Assembly (NCBI GenBank): GCA_046313915.1
Contig: JBKBXX010000145.1
Span: 1 to 6,340, forward strand
Direction: 5' to 3'
Source: CAKKQX01 sp046313915
GTDB taxonomy: Bacteria; Pseudomonadota; Gammaproteobacteria; Burkholderiales; SG8-41
DNA length: 6,340 bases
Shown here: in pieces, positions 1-5,064 of the stretch
How positions within the stretch are numbered: position 1 is the first letter of the stretch
Layout of the letters: the number at the start of each line of letters is the position of its first letter
Notes under the pieces: model-generated
The model's input: only the letters and a program-made list of their open reading frames with translations
What the model was told of the DNA's origin: nothing
The model's database searches: none
Program-made: the position numbers and the translations under genes

Positions 1-41
1 GTAGCCCCCACTGCGGCCGCCATGCAGGAGGCCGTTGAGCC
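1..41 (+). other. Left edge: possible 3' end of an upstream gene
   Basis: These bases precede the first complete gene. One plus-strand frame (from base 3) stays open and ends at a TGA at 36-38, three bases before the fliK ATG, which is the spacing expected of an operon partner. Another frame has a TAG at 2-4. Only about 11 codons are visible, so the upstream gene cannot be identified. In related flagellar clusters fliS or a FliT-like chaperone gene often stands here, but that is context knowledge and not read from this sequence. Confidence 0.2.
26..31 (+). promoter_or_regulatory. Ribosome binding site of fliK
   Basis: AGGAGG is a full Shine-Dalgarno match ending 10 bases before the ATG at 42. 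It decides the start of the FliK-family gene over the internal ATG at 75. It would overlap the end of an upstream frame that stops at 38, as is common in translationally coupled operons. Confidence 0.75.
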
Positions 42-1130
42 ATGGTTCTCGTCCCTCCCGATGCGGCGATCCGCATGCGCTTCGAGACCGAGGCAGACCT
101 GCTCGAACCGGTCCAGCCGGCACGTCCGATTCCCGCCGACCTGCCCGAGCTGCGCCCAGGGCAGACCTTCCAGGCGCGCATCCTCGAACCCTTGCCCGAC
201 AACACCTACCGCGCGCTGGTCGCCGGCAAGCAACTCACGCTGCAGCTACCCGAAGGCGCCAAGCCCGGCGATCAATTGGAACTGGTGGTCGTCGACCGCT
301 CCATGCGCACGATCATCGCGCAACGCATCGCAGCTGGCAATGCGGCGGCAGAGGCCGCGAGTCCCTACCCTTTCACCCGTCTGAGCCCGACGGCGCGACT
401 GATCGGCGCCTTGCTGCCGGCCGAGGGCGAGGCGGTCCCTTCCGTACCGCTCAACCGTGGCCAGCCGTTGATCACTGCACCCCAGCAAGGTCGGTTTTCG
501 GCAACGCAGCTGGCCGAAACGCTCGCCAGGACAGTGACGCAAAGCGGCTTGTTCTATGAGGCGCACCAAGCCGAATGGGTCAAAGGCAGGCTGCCGCTGG
601 AACAGCTCCTGCAGGAGCCGCAAGGGCGTTTTTCCTCGCCCGCGGCCTTCGCCCACGTCACGATGCAGAAAATCGGCGCTGGTGAGACGGCACCCCTGCC
701 TGTGCCGCCAGAGCAGACCACCACGGCGCAAGGCACGTCGCAGCAGATGGCCGCTAACGCGGCGCAGATTCCCGAGGCGCTGCGGCCGATCGTCCAACAA
801 CAGCTCGAAGCCGCGGCCTTCCAACGGATCGTCTGGCATGGCGAGATCTGGCCGCAGCAAACGATGGAATGGGCGATCGAATGGGAAGACGAACGCGCCG
901 GCAAAGACGGCGAGCAGGAAAACAAGAGCTGGCATACCACGCTGACCCTCACCACGCCGCGGCTGGGCCGCATCGAAGCGCGCTTGCGACTGACCTCGCA
1001 AGGCATACAGGTGGCACTCACCGTCGCAGACGCGGATAGCGCCGCAAAGCTGCGGGCCGCAGTACCGCAGCTGACTGCAGCCCTCGACCGGGCCGGCGTG
1101 CCGCTCCTCGACTGTTCGGTGACAGCATGA
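42..1130 (+). CDS. fliK: FliK-family flagellar hook-length control protein
   Basis: A 362-residue protein of the FliK family, whose members measure hook length and signal the export apparatus to switch from rod/hook to filament substrates. Residues about 39-88 form a compact beta-rich N-terminal segment (pattern FQARILEPLPDNTYRALVAG, then a stretch ending LELVVVDRS). A conserved-looking SGLFYEAHQAEWVKG motif lies near 168-182. The middle (about 185-265) is Gln/Ala/Pro-rich. The C-terminal Flg_hook-type domain is about 297-361, with the family pattern of an LxTPRLGRIEARLRL strand, VALTVAD, and a final LxxALDRAGVPLLDCSV. Classical FliK proteins are often longer, with a larger disordered N-terminal ruler; this compact form may be the main FliK or a second paralogue. 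A good ribosome binding site at 26-31 supports the start. The stop overlaps the next start by four bases (ATGA), so the two are probably translationally coupled. Confidence 0.85.
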   Translation: MVLVPPDAAIRMRFETEADLLEPVQPARPIPADLPELRPGQTFQARILEPLPDNTYRALVAGKQLTLQLPEGAKPGDQLELVVVDRSMRTIIAQRIAAGNAAAEAASPYPFTRLSPTARLIGALLPAEGEAVPSVPLNRGQPLITAPQQGRFSATQLAETLARTVTQSGLFYEAHQAEWVKGRLPLEQLLQEPQGRFSSPAAFAHVTMQKIGAGETAPLPVPPEQTTTAQGTSQQMAANAAQIPEALRPIVQQQLEAAAFQRIVWHGEIWPQQTMEWAIEWEDERAGKDGEQENKSWHTTLTLTTPRLGRIEARLRLTSQGIQVALTVADADSAAKLRAAVPQLTAALDRAGVPLLDCSVTA

Positions 1131-1438
1131 GCGTCCTGCCCGGCGATGACAAGGCAGCACTCGCTGTCGCGCTGAAGTATGAACCGGGCGACGCCGCCCC
1201 CCGGGTGGTGGCGAAGGGACGCGGCCTGATCGCCGCAGAAATCGTCGCCCGGGCGAAAGAACATGGCGTGTTCGTCCATGAATCCCCCGAGCTGGTCGCC
1301 CTGCTTTCCCAGGTGGATATCGACCGTCACATTCCGCCGGCACTCTACCTCGCCGTCGCCGAACTGCTCGCCTGGATCTACCGCATCGAACATCAGGGCA
1401 GCGACGAAGCCGCACCGCCGCTCACCCTGCCGGGCTGA
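1127..1438 (+). CDS. FlhB-like protein (FlhB/YscU C-terminal domain homologue, no cleavage motif)
   Basis: A 103-residue soluble protein corresponding to the cytoplasmic C-terminal domain of FlhB/EscU/YscU export-switch proteins. Residues 12-18 (LAVALKY) match the beta strand following the FlhB cleavage site, then APRVVAKGRGLIAAEIVARA (24-43), an EHGVFVHESPELVALL segment (45-60) and IPPALYLAVAELLAWIYRI (69-87), all family hallmarks. The four transmembrane helices of full FlhB are absent. Where FlhB has the autocatalytic NPTH, this protein has D8-K9-A10-A11, so self-cleavage is not expected. Such stand-alone homologues are known (for example H. pylori FlhX, reported to substitute for the FlhB C-terminal domain). 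The gene overlaps the FliK-family gene by 4 bp, and FliK's known partner is this very FlhB domain, so a joint role in export switching is likely (inference). A weak GGTGA precedes the start. Confidence 0.85.
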   Translation: MSVLPGDDKAALAVALKYEPGDAAPRVVAKGRGLIAAEIVARAKEHGVFVHESPELVALLSQVDIDRHIPPALYLAVAELLAWIYRIEHQGSDEAAPPLTLPG

Positions 1439-1472
1439 AAGGCAATACAATCCGGTCTCGCCACGCAAGACC

Positions 1473-2258
1473 ATGATGCCGAACGACGTACCCCCACCGG
1501 TCACGATTCCCCTGCCCATCCTCGAAGGCAGCGAATACGACAAGTACATGCTACGCACCGTCGTCGAGGTGCGGACGTTGCTGCGCCAGATGCGAGAGCA
1601 TGTGACCCAGCTCACCGTGTTCTGCAACGAAGGCCAGGACATGATGCTCACCGTGCTGCTGGAGGTCTCTGACGAGCATGTGATCCTCGACATCGGCCCC
1701 GACGAGGAAATCAACCGCCGCATCGCTCTGGCCGATCGGCATTACTGCATCGGCCTGCTCGATCATGTGCGCATCCAGTTTTTGCTGGGCCCCTTCACCC
1801 GCATCGCATTCGCCGGCCGCCCTGCCTTCCTCGCAGCCCTGCCCAAGGAAGTGCTGCGCTTGCAGCGCCGCGAGTATTACCGTCTCAGCACACCGATCGC
1901 GCGACCGCTCAAATGCCGCATGCCGATCCCGCTGGCCGAGGGCGGAACGTTCGTTTACGATGCCACGGTGCTGGACATCAGCGTCGGTGGCGTCGGCCTC
2001 ATCGCGCCGCCCGAAGACGTTTCATTCGAGCCAGGGCAGATCATTCCGCATTGCCGCATCGAACTGCCCGAAGTCGGCATCATCGACGGTACGCTGCGCA
2101 TCTGTCAGCTGGGGGTTTCATTCCAGCGCGGCCAGACCCGCCGGCGCGCGGGTTGCGAGTTCGTGGAGCTGCCGGGGCCGCAACAGACATTGATCCAGCG
2201 TTACATCATCAAGGTCGAGCGCGAGCGCAAGGCGCGCGAATCCGGCCTGGGGTTCTGA
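1473..2258 (+). CDS. ycgR: YcgR-type PilZ-domain flagellar brake protein
   Basis: A 261-residue cytoplasmic protein with the two-domain layout of YcgR: an N-terminal YcgR-like beta domain (about 25-120) and a C-terminal PilZ domain (about 130-245). Both c-di-GMP-binding motifs are intact: R133-E-Y-Y-R137 (RxxxR) and D168-I-S170-V-G-G173 (D/NxSxxG). In enteric bacteria YcgR bound to c-di-GMP acts on the motor and slows or biases rotation; length is close to that of E. coli YcgR (about 244). The start is the first of two adjacent ATGs (1473 or 1476). The frame is open further upstream, but there is no better start codon there, and that extension overlaps the FlhB-like gene with unrelated sequence. 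Only a weak purine run (CAAGA) precedes it. It lies 34 bp after the FlhB-like gene, with no promoter seen, so co-transcription is likely. It ends 7 bp from the convergent fliE. Confidence 0.9.
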   Translation: MMPNDVPPPVTIPLPILEGSEYDKYMLRTVVEVRTLLRQMREHVTQLTVFCNEGQDMMLTVLLEVSDEHVILDIGPDEEINRRIALADRHYCIGLLDHVRIQFLLGPFTRIAFAGRPAFLAALPKEVLRLQRREYYRLSTPIARPLKCRMPIPLAEGGTFVYDATVLDISVGGVGLIAPPEDVSFEPGQIIPHCRIELPEVGIIDGTLRICQLGVSFQRGQTRRRAGCEFVELPGPQQTLIQRYIIKVERERKARESGLGF

Positions 2259-2261
2259 ACC
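2251..2261. repeat. 11-bp palindrome at the convergent pilZ/fliE junction
   Basis: GGTTCTGAACC is a perfect inverted repeat with a single central base. It spans the stop codon of the PilZ gene and reaches into the 7-bp gap before the end of fliE. It could fold into a very small hairpin on transcripts of either strand, but the stem is only five base pairs and no T-run follows in either direction, so I do not call a terminator. The junction holds no other visible termination signal. Confidence 0.35.
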
Positions 2262-2265
2262 ACCC

Positions 2266-2592
2266 TCAGACCGGCATGTTCATCACGTCCTGATAGGCCG
2301 TGACGAGTTTGTTCCTCACCTGCACCATCTGCTGGAACGACAGACTGGCCTTCTGCAAATTGATCATCACGTCCTGCAGATTGACGTTCTCGTTGCCGGC
2401 GGCGAACTCCTGGGCGAGTTGCTGGGCCTGTTGCTGGGCGGCGTTGACCTGATCGATCGCCGCCTTGAGCGCGGCGGCGAAATCGGCGCCGCCGCTCGCC
2501 TGGGACGTGGCAGCCGGTTTGCCCTGCGCGAGCGCTGTGGCGGCACGCAGTTCGGTGAGCATCTGTTCGAGGTTACGGGTATCGATGGCCAT
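2266..2592 (-). CDS. fliE: Flagellar hook-basal body complex protein FliE
   Basis: A 108-residue FliE, the adaptor that joins the MS ring (FliF) to the proximal rod and is an early export substrate; it also activates rod-protein export in enteric bacteria. The length equals the family norm (about 104). The C-terminal half carries the family signature: NLQDVMINLQKASLSFQQM, then VRNKLVTAYQDVMNMPV at 92-108. The central part is Ala/Gln-rich and helical, and the protein has no cleavable signal peptide, as expected for a type III substrate. The N-terminal IDTRNLEQMLTELRAAT aligns well with E. coli FliE from its first residues, so ATG at 2592 is preferred over the internal ATG at 2562. A purine-rich AAAGAG lies a few bases upstream. 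It follows flrC on the same strand after 32 bp and has its own sigma-54 promoter candidate there. Unusually, it is separated from fliF, which reads the other way beyond flrB. Confidence 0.96.
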   Translation of the reverse strand: MAIDTRNLEQMLTELRAATALAQGKPAATSQASGGADFAAALKAAIDQVNAAQQQAQQLAQEFAAGNENVNLQDVMINLQKASLSFQQMVQVRNKLVTAYQDVMNMPV

Positions 2593-2603
2593 GCGCTCTT
2601 TAT

Positions 2604-2619
2604 AGCAAAGCCCGTGCCG
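2604..2619 (-). promoter_or_regulatory. Sigma-54 (-24/-12) promoter of fliE
   Basis: Read on the minus strand the site is CGGCACG-GGCT-TTGCT, against the sigma-54 consensus TGGCACG-N4-TTGCW. Only the first base differs, and the essential GG and GC are exactly ten bases apart (GG at 2618-2617, GC at 2606-2605). It lies wholly in the 32-bp gap between the flrC stop and the fliE start and points into fliE. With the C of the GC placed at -12, the expected start point is about base 2593, directly beside the fliE ATG. The neighbouring gene flrC encodes a sigma-54 activator, which fits. Confidence 0.75.
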
Positions 2620-2624
2620 AAAGG

Positions 2625-4007
2625 CTACTCCTCGAGATAGCCCTCTTCGCGATACTGGGCGAGCTTGTAGCGCAGTGTGCGCTCCGAGATGCCCAGCAGC
2701 GCGGCAGTTTTCTTGCGCGAGCCGCCGACCTTGGCCAAGGTGTCGAGGATGTGCTGGCGTTCGAGGTCTTTCATGCTCGCAGCACCTGCAGCCGCTGCCG
2801 GCAACGGCGCTGCAAAACTCTGCGCTGGCGGCACGGCACCCGTTTGCTGAACGGCAGCGGGTGACACCGCCACTGCGCCCGGCTCCTTGTCCGGCAACTG
2901 CAGGTGTTCCGCCTCGATCGTCTCGCCCGGCGCGAGGATCAGAGCGCGCTGGATGACGTTTTCCAGCTCGCGCACGTTGCCTGGCCAGGTGTAGGCGGCA
3001 AGTTTTGCCGCGGCCTCGGCGGTCAGATGTGCGCGCCGGCCAAGCCGTGCCCCATGCACGGCCAGGAAATGCTCCGCGAGCGGCACGATGTCGGCGGATC
3101 GTTCGCGCAAGGGCGGTATGTGGAGGGGAAAGACGTTCAGGCGATAGAAGAGGTCCTCGCGGAAACGGGCGGCGGCGACCTCGGCCGCCATGTCGCGGTT
3201 CGAGGTGGCGAGCACGCGGAGATCGACCGGGATCGGCTTCTTGCCGCCGACGCGTTCGACTTCGCGCTCCTGCAGCACACGCAACAGCTTCGCCTGCAGG
3301 GCGAGCGGCATCTCGGAAATTTCGTCGAGCAGCAGGGTACCATGGTCGGCCTGCTCGAATTTGCCGGCCTGGGCGGTCTGCGCCCCGGTGAACGCGCCTC
3401 TTTCGTAGCCGAACAGCGTGGCCTCGAGCAGGTTGTCGGGAATCGCCGCGCAGTTGATCGCGACGAACGGCCCCTTCACCCGCGGCGACTGGTCGTGGAT
3501 GTAACGGGCGAACACCTCCTTGCCGGTGCCGGACTCGCCTGTGAGCAAGACGGTGGCATCGGTCTTGGCAACCCGCGCAGCGAGCAGCAGGATCTCGCGC
3601 GTCTTCGCATCGCCGGCGATCACGCCTTCGGCCAGCGGCGGCAACGCATAGCGTTCGATCTGCTCGAGCAGCGCCTTCGGCTCGAAGGGCTTGAGCATGA
3701 AATCGCAGGCGCCGCCCTTCATCGCCGCGACAGCCTTGTCGACGTCCCCGAATGCGGTCATCAACAGCACCGGCAGGCCCGGCTTGCGATGACGGATTTC
3801 CGCGAGCAATTGCAAGCCGTCCATCGGGGACATGCGCAGATCGGAGACCACCATCTGGAAGGCTTGGCGTTCGAGCCGTGCCAGCGCCTCCGGGCCACTG
3901 GCTGCTGCGCTGACGTGATGGCCAGCGGTTTCCAGCGTGATCGACAACGCATCGCGCAGCGCTTCGTCATCTTCGACCACGAGGATGTTCATCGCCTGCC
4001 GGGTCAT
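2625..4007 (-). CDS. flrC: Sigma-54-dependent flagellar response regulator FlrC/FleR
   Basis: A 460-residue NtrC-family activator. The receiver domain (about 6-120) has the acidic pocket D13/D14, phospho-acceptor D56 in VVSDLRM, T84 and K106. The AAA+ domain (about 130-365) has Walker A GESGTGKE (157-164), an intact GAFTGA sigma-54 contact loop (204-209) preceded by EATLFGYER, as in FleR/FlrC, Walker B GTLLLDE (223-229) and FREDLFYRLNVFPLHIPPLR. An Ala/Pro-rich linker leads to a Fis-type helix-turn-helix (about 420-455, with GSRKKTAALLGISERTLRYKL). In Vibrio and Pseudomonas this protein, phosphorylated by FlrB/FleS, turns on middle flagellar genes from sigma-54 promoters. The start overlaps the flrB stop (ATGA), and GGGAGC seven bases upstream supports ATG 4007 over the internal ATG at 3992. 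Genus-level naming as FlrC rather than a generic AtoC-like regulator rests mainly on the flagellar context and the partner kinase. Confidence 0.93.
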   Translation of the reverse strand: MTRQAMNILVVEDDEALRDALSITLETAGHHVSAAASGPEALARLERQAFQMVVSDLRMSPMDGLQLLAEIRHRKPGLPVLLMTAFGDVDKAVAAMKGGACDFMLKPFEPKALLEQIERYALPPLAEGVIAGDAKTREILLLAARVAKTDATVLLTGESGTGKEVFARYIHDQSPRVKGPFVAINCAAIPDNLLEATLFGYERGAFTGAQTAQAGKFEQADHGTLLLDEISEMPLALQAKLLRVLQEREVERVGGKKPIPVDLRVLATSNRDMAAEVAAARFREDLFYRLNVFPLHIPPLRERSADIVPLAEHFLAVHGARLGRRAHLTAEAAAKLAAYTWPGNVRELENVIQRALILAPGETIEAEHLQLPDKEPGAVAVSPAAVQQTGAVPPAQSFAAPLPAAAAGAASMKDLERQHILDTLAKVGGSRKKTAALLGISERTLRYKLAQYREEGYLEE

Positions 4008-4912
4008 CCGTTTTGCTCCCTCGTTTCTGCCTCATCACTCAGGCCACGTCCAATCGTGAGCCGGAATGTGCTTCCCTGGCCCGGCGCCGACGCCACGTCG
4101 ATACCGCCGCCATGTGCACGGGCGACACCGCGGGCGATCGCCAGTCCGAGGCCCGTGCCTTCGCTCCGGGTGGTAAAGAAAGGTTCGAACAACCGCGCCG
4201 CGACCTCGGGCGACATGCCCCGCCCATTGTCGGCGACGCTGAAGGTGATCTGTGCGTCATCCGCCTCGACGCTGACGGCGATGTGCCCGCCGGGACGATC
4301 GGTCACCGCCTGCAGTGCGTTTTCGAGCAGATTGATGAGCGCCCCGGCGAGCGCCTTGCGGTTGCCGGTGAGCATCATGCCAGGCGGAGAGGCGCTTACC
4401 GTGAGCTTCACCCCGCGCGCGCGCGCCAACGGCTCGAACGTGTGGGTCAGTTCGCCGAGCAGATCGGCAAGTTCGAAGGTTTCCCGACCTAGCACCTCGC
4501 CGCGCGCGAACAGGAGCATGTCCTGGATCAGACGCTCGAGATGCTTGAGCCGCTCGACGGTCTTGTGAGCAATCGCGATGCGGCTCGTTTCGGCAAGCCC
4601 CGGCGTTTCGAGATTGCCGGCATAAAGCAGCGCCGCCGCGAGCGGCGTACGCAACTGGTGGGCAAGCTGCGCGGCCATCTCGCCCATCGCGGCGAGCCGG
4701 GCATTGCGCTCGGCCTGCTCGCGCAAACGCTGCGTTTCGGCATTCGCCGCGGCCAGTTCGGCGGTGAGCCGCTCGACCTGCTTCTCCAGCGCACCATACG
4801 CTGCCGAGAGCTCTTCCGAAACCTGGTTGAACAGGCGAAAGGCCTCGGCCAGGCGCGCGGGATCCATCTGGGTTTCGGCAGAGGAGGGTAAGGGCAAATC
4901 CATCGGCAGCAT
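4004..4912 (-). CDS. flrB: Flagellar sensor histidine kinase FlrB/FleS
   Basis: A cytoplasmic histidine kinase, 302 residues from this start. An N-terminal helical, coiled-coil-like stretch (about 15-72, rich in Ala, Glu and Gln) leads straight into the HisKA domain with LAHQLRTPL; the phospho-accepting histidine is H85. The HATPase domain follows: N box NLLENALQA (N198), G1 DNGRG (228-232), F box FEPFF (242-246) and G2 GTGLGLAI (from 252). No transmembrane helix and no clear PAS domain are visible, whereas Pseudomonas FleS has a PAS domain. It would phosphorylate FlrC, encoded with a 4-bp overlap downstream. The start is uncertain: the frame extends to a TTG at 4978, ATGs lie at 4912, 4903 and 4873, and none has a good ribosome binding site. 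I chose 4912 because its upstream bases mirror those of the divergent fliF start. Confidence 0.9.
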   Translation of the reverse strand: MLPMDLPLPSSAETQMDPARLAEAFRLFNQVSEELSAAYGALEKQVERLTAELAAANAETQRLREQAERNARLAAMGEMAAQLAHQLRTPLAAALLYAGNLETPGLAETSRIAIAHKTVERLKHLERLIQDMLLFARGEVLGRETFELADLLGELTHTFEPLARARGVKLTVSASPPGMMLTGNRKALAGALINLLENALQAVTDRPGGHIAVSVEADDAQITFSVADNGRGMSPEVAARLFEPFFTTRSEGTGLGLAIARGVARAHGGGIDVASAPGQGSTFRLTIGRGLSDEAETREQNG

Positions 4913-4919
4913 GTTCGCG
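4910..4919. repeat. Left arm of 10-bp inverted repeat bounding the flrB-fliF gap
   Basis: CATGTTCGCG here is the exact reverse complement of CGCGAACATG at 5055-5064. Each arm includes the start codon of the adjoining gene (flrB at 4912 on the minus strand, fliF at 5062 on the plus strand). Similarity continues inwards imperfectly (a TTTG against a GTTT beside the arms) and stops outwards in the coding sequence. Confidence 0.6.
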
Positions 4920-4971
4920 CAAAGTCGGCATGGGCAATACGGAGAATAAGGCCGAAACAATGACCGAAATG

Positions 4972-4988
4972 GCGGCAATTATTGCCGC
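4972..4988. promoter_or_regulatory. 17-bp palindrome between flrB and fliF, possible operator
   Basis: GCGGCAAT-T-ATTGCCGC is a perfect inverted repeat with eight-base arms around one central base. It lies eight bases before the -24 GG of the proposed fliF sigma-54 promoter (centre about -42 from its expected start) and some 60 bp upstream of flrB. The AT-rich core with outer CAAT/ATTG recalls the general shape of FleQ-type sites (GTCAAT...ATTGAC) but does not match them exactly. It may bind FlrC, a FleQ/FlrA-like master regulator, or another dimeric factor; no T-run follows, so a terminator is unlikely. Confidence 0.5.
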
Positions 4989-4995
4989 TCATTGC

Positions 4996-5012
4996 GGGAA
5001 CCCGTCTTGCTT
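4996..5012 (+). promoter_or_regulatory. Sigma-54 (-24/-12) promoter of fliF
   Basis: The plus strand reads GGGAACC-CGTC-TTGCT, with GG at 4997-4998 and GC at 5009-5010 exactly ten bases apart. The -12 half is a perfect TTGCW and the -24 half keeps the GG and the AC. The predicted start is near 5022, giving a leader of about 40 bases that holds the fliF ribosome binding site. It is a weaker match than the fliE site, but its place before fliF, a typical sigma-54 target, supports it. Confidence 0.55.
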
Positions 5013-5043
5013 CATCACGTCACAATCCAATCCGTACCTCATC

Positions 5044-5048
5044 GGAGA
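5044..5048 (+). promoter_or_regulatory. Probable ribosome binding site of fliF
   Basis: GGAGA is the only Shine-Dalgarno-like sequence before the fliF ATG at 5062. Its spacing of 13 bases is longer than usual, but the N-terminal protein sequence begins properly at that ATG and no other start codon fits better. Confidence 0.4.
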
Positions 5049-5054
5049 ACGTTT

Positions 5055-5064
5055 CGCGAACATG
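5055..5064. repeat. Right arm of 10-bp inverted repeat bounding the flrB-fliF gap
   Basis: CGCGAACATG, including the fliF ATG, is the exact reverse complement of the bases at 4910-4919, which include the flrB ATG. An eight-base palindrome TTCGCGAA (5053-5060) overlaps this arm. Confidence 0.6.

Noticed and set aside
1397..1410. GG-N10-GC spacing upstream of the PilZ gene as a sigma-54 promoter
   Set aside because: The -12 half reads AAGC instead of TTGC and the -24 half beyond GG does not fit; such spacing is frequent by chance in GC-rich coding DNA.
246..1723. Two 389-codon minus-strand open frames opposite the fliK, FlhB-like and pilZ genes
   Set aside because: They are antisense shadows; the plus-strand proteins match known families along their length, and the minus-strand products are Arg/Cys-rich without recognisable domains.
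2251..2261. GGTTCTGAACC as a bidirectional terminator
   Set aside because: A five-base-pair stem with a single-base loop and no T-run in either direction is too weak; listed only as a repeat.
2904..4568. Long plus-strand open frame (554 codons) across flrC and flrB
   Set aside because: It lies wholly antisense to two genes with complete, well-ordered domains. Its protein is rich in Arg, Gly and Gln with no family motif, as expected from the opposite strand of GC-rich coding sequence.
4951..4958. GCCGAAAC as a sigma-28 (FliA) -10 element for fliF
   Set aside because: No TAAA-like -35 lies 15 bases upstream (the bases there are GGGC), so the two-part promoter is missing.
4913..4978. N-terminal extension of FlrB from the TTG at 4978
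   Set aside because: The 22 added residues are rich in Pro, Arg, Tyr and Cys, do not resemble kinase N-termini, and would place the start inside the 17-bp palindrome; an ATG at 4912 or 4903 is more plausible.
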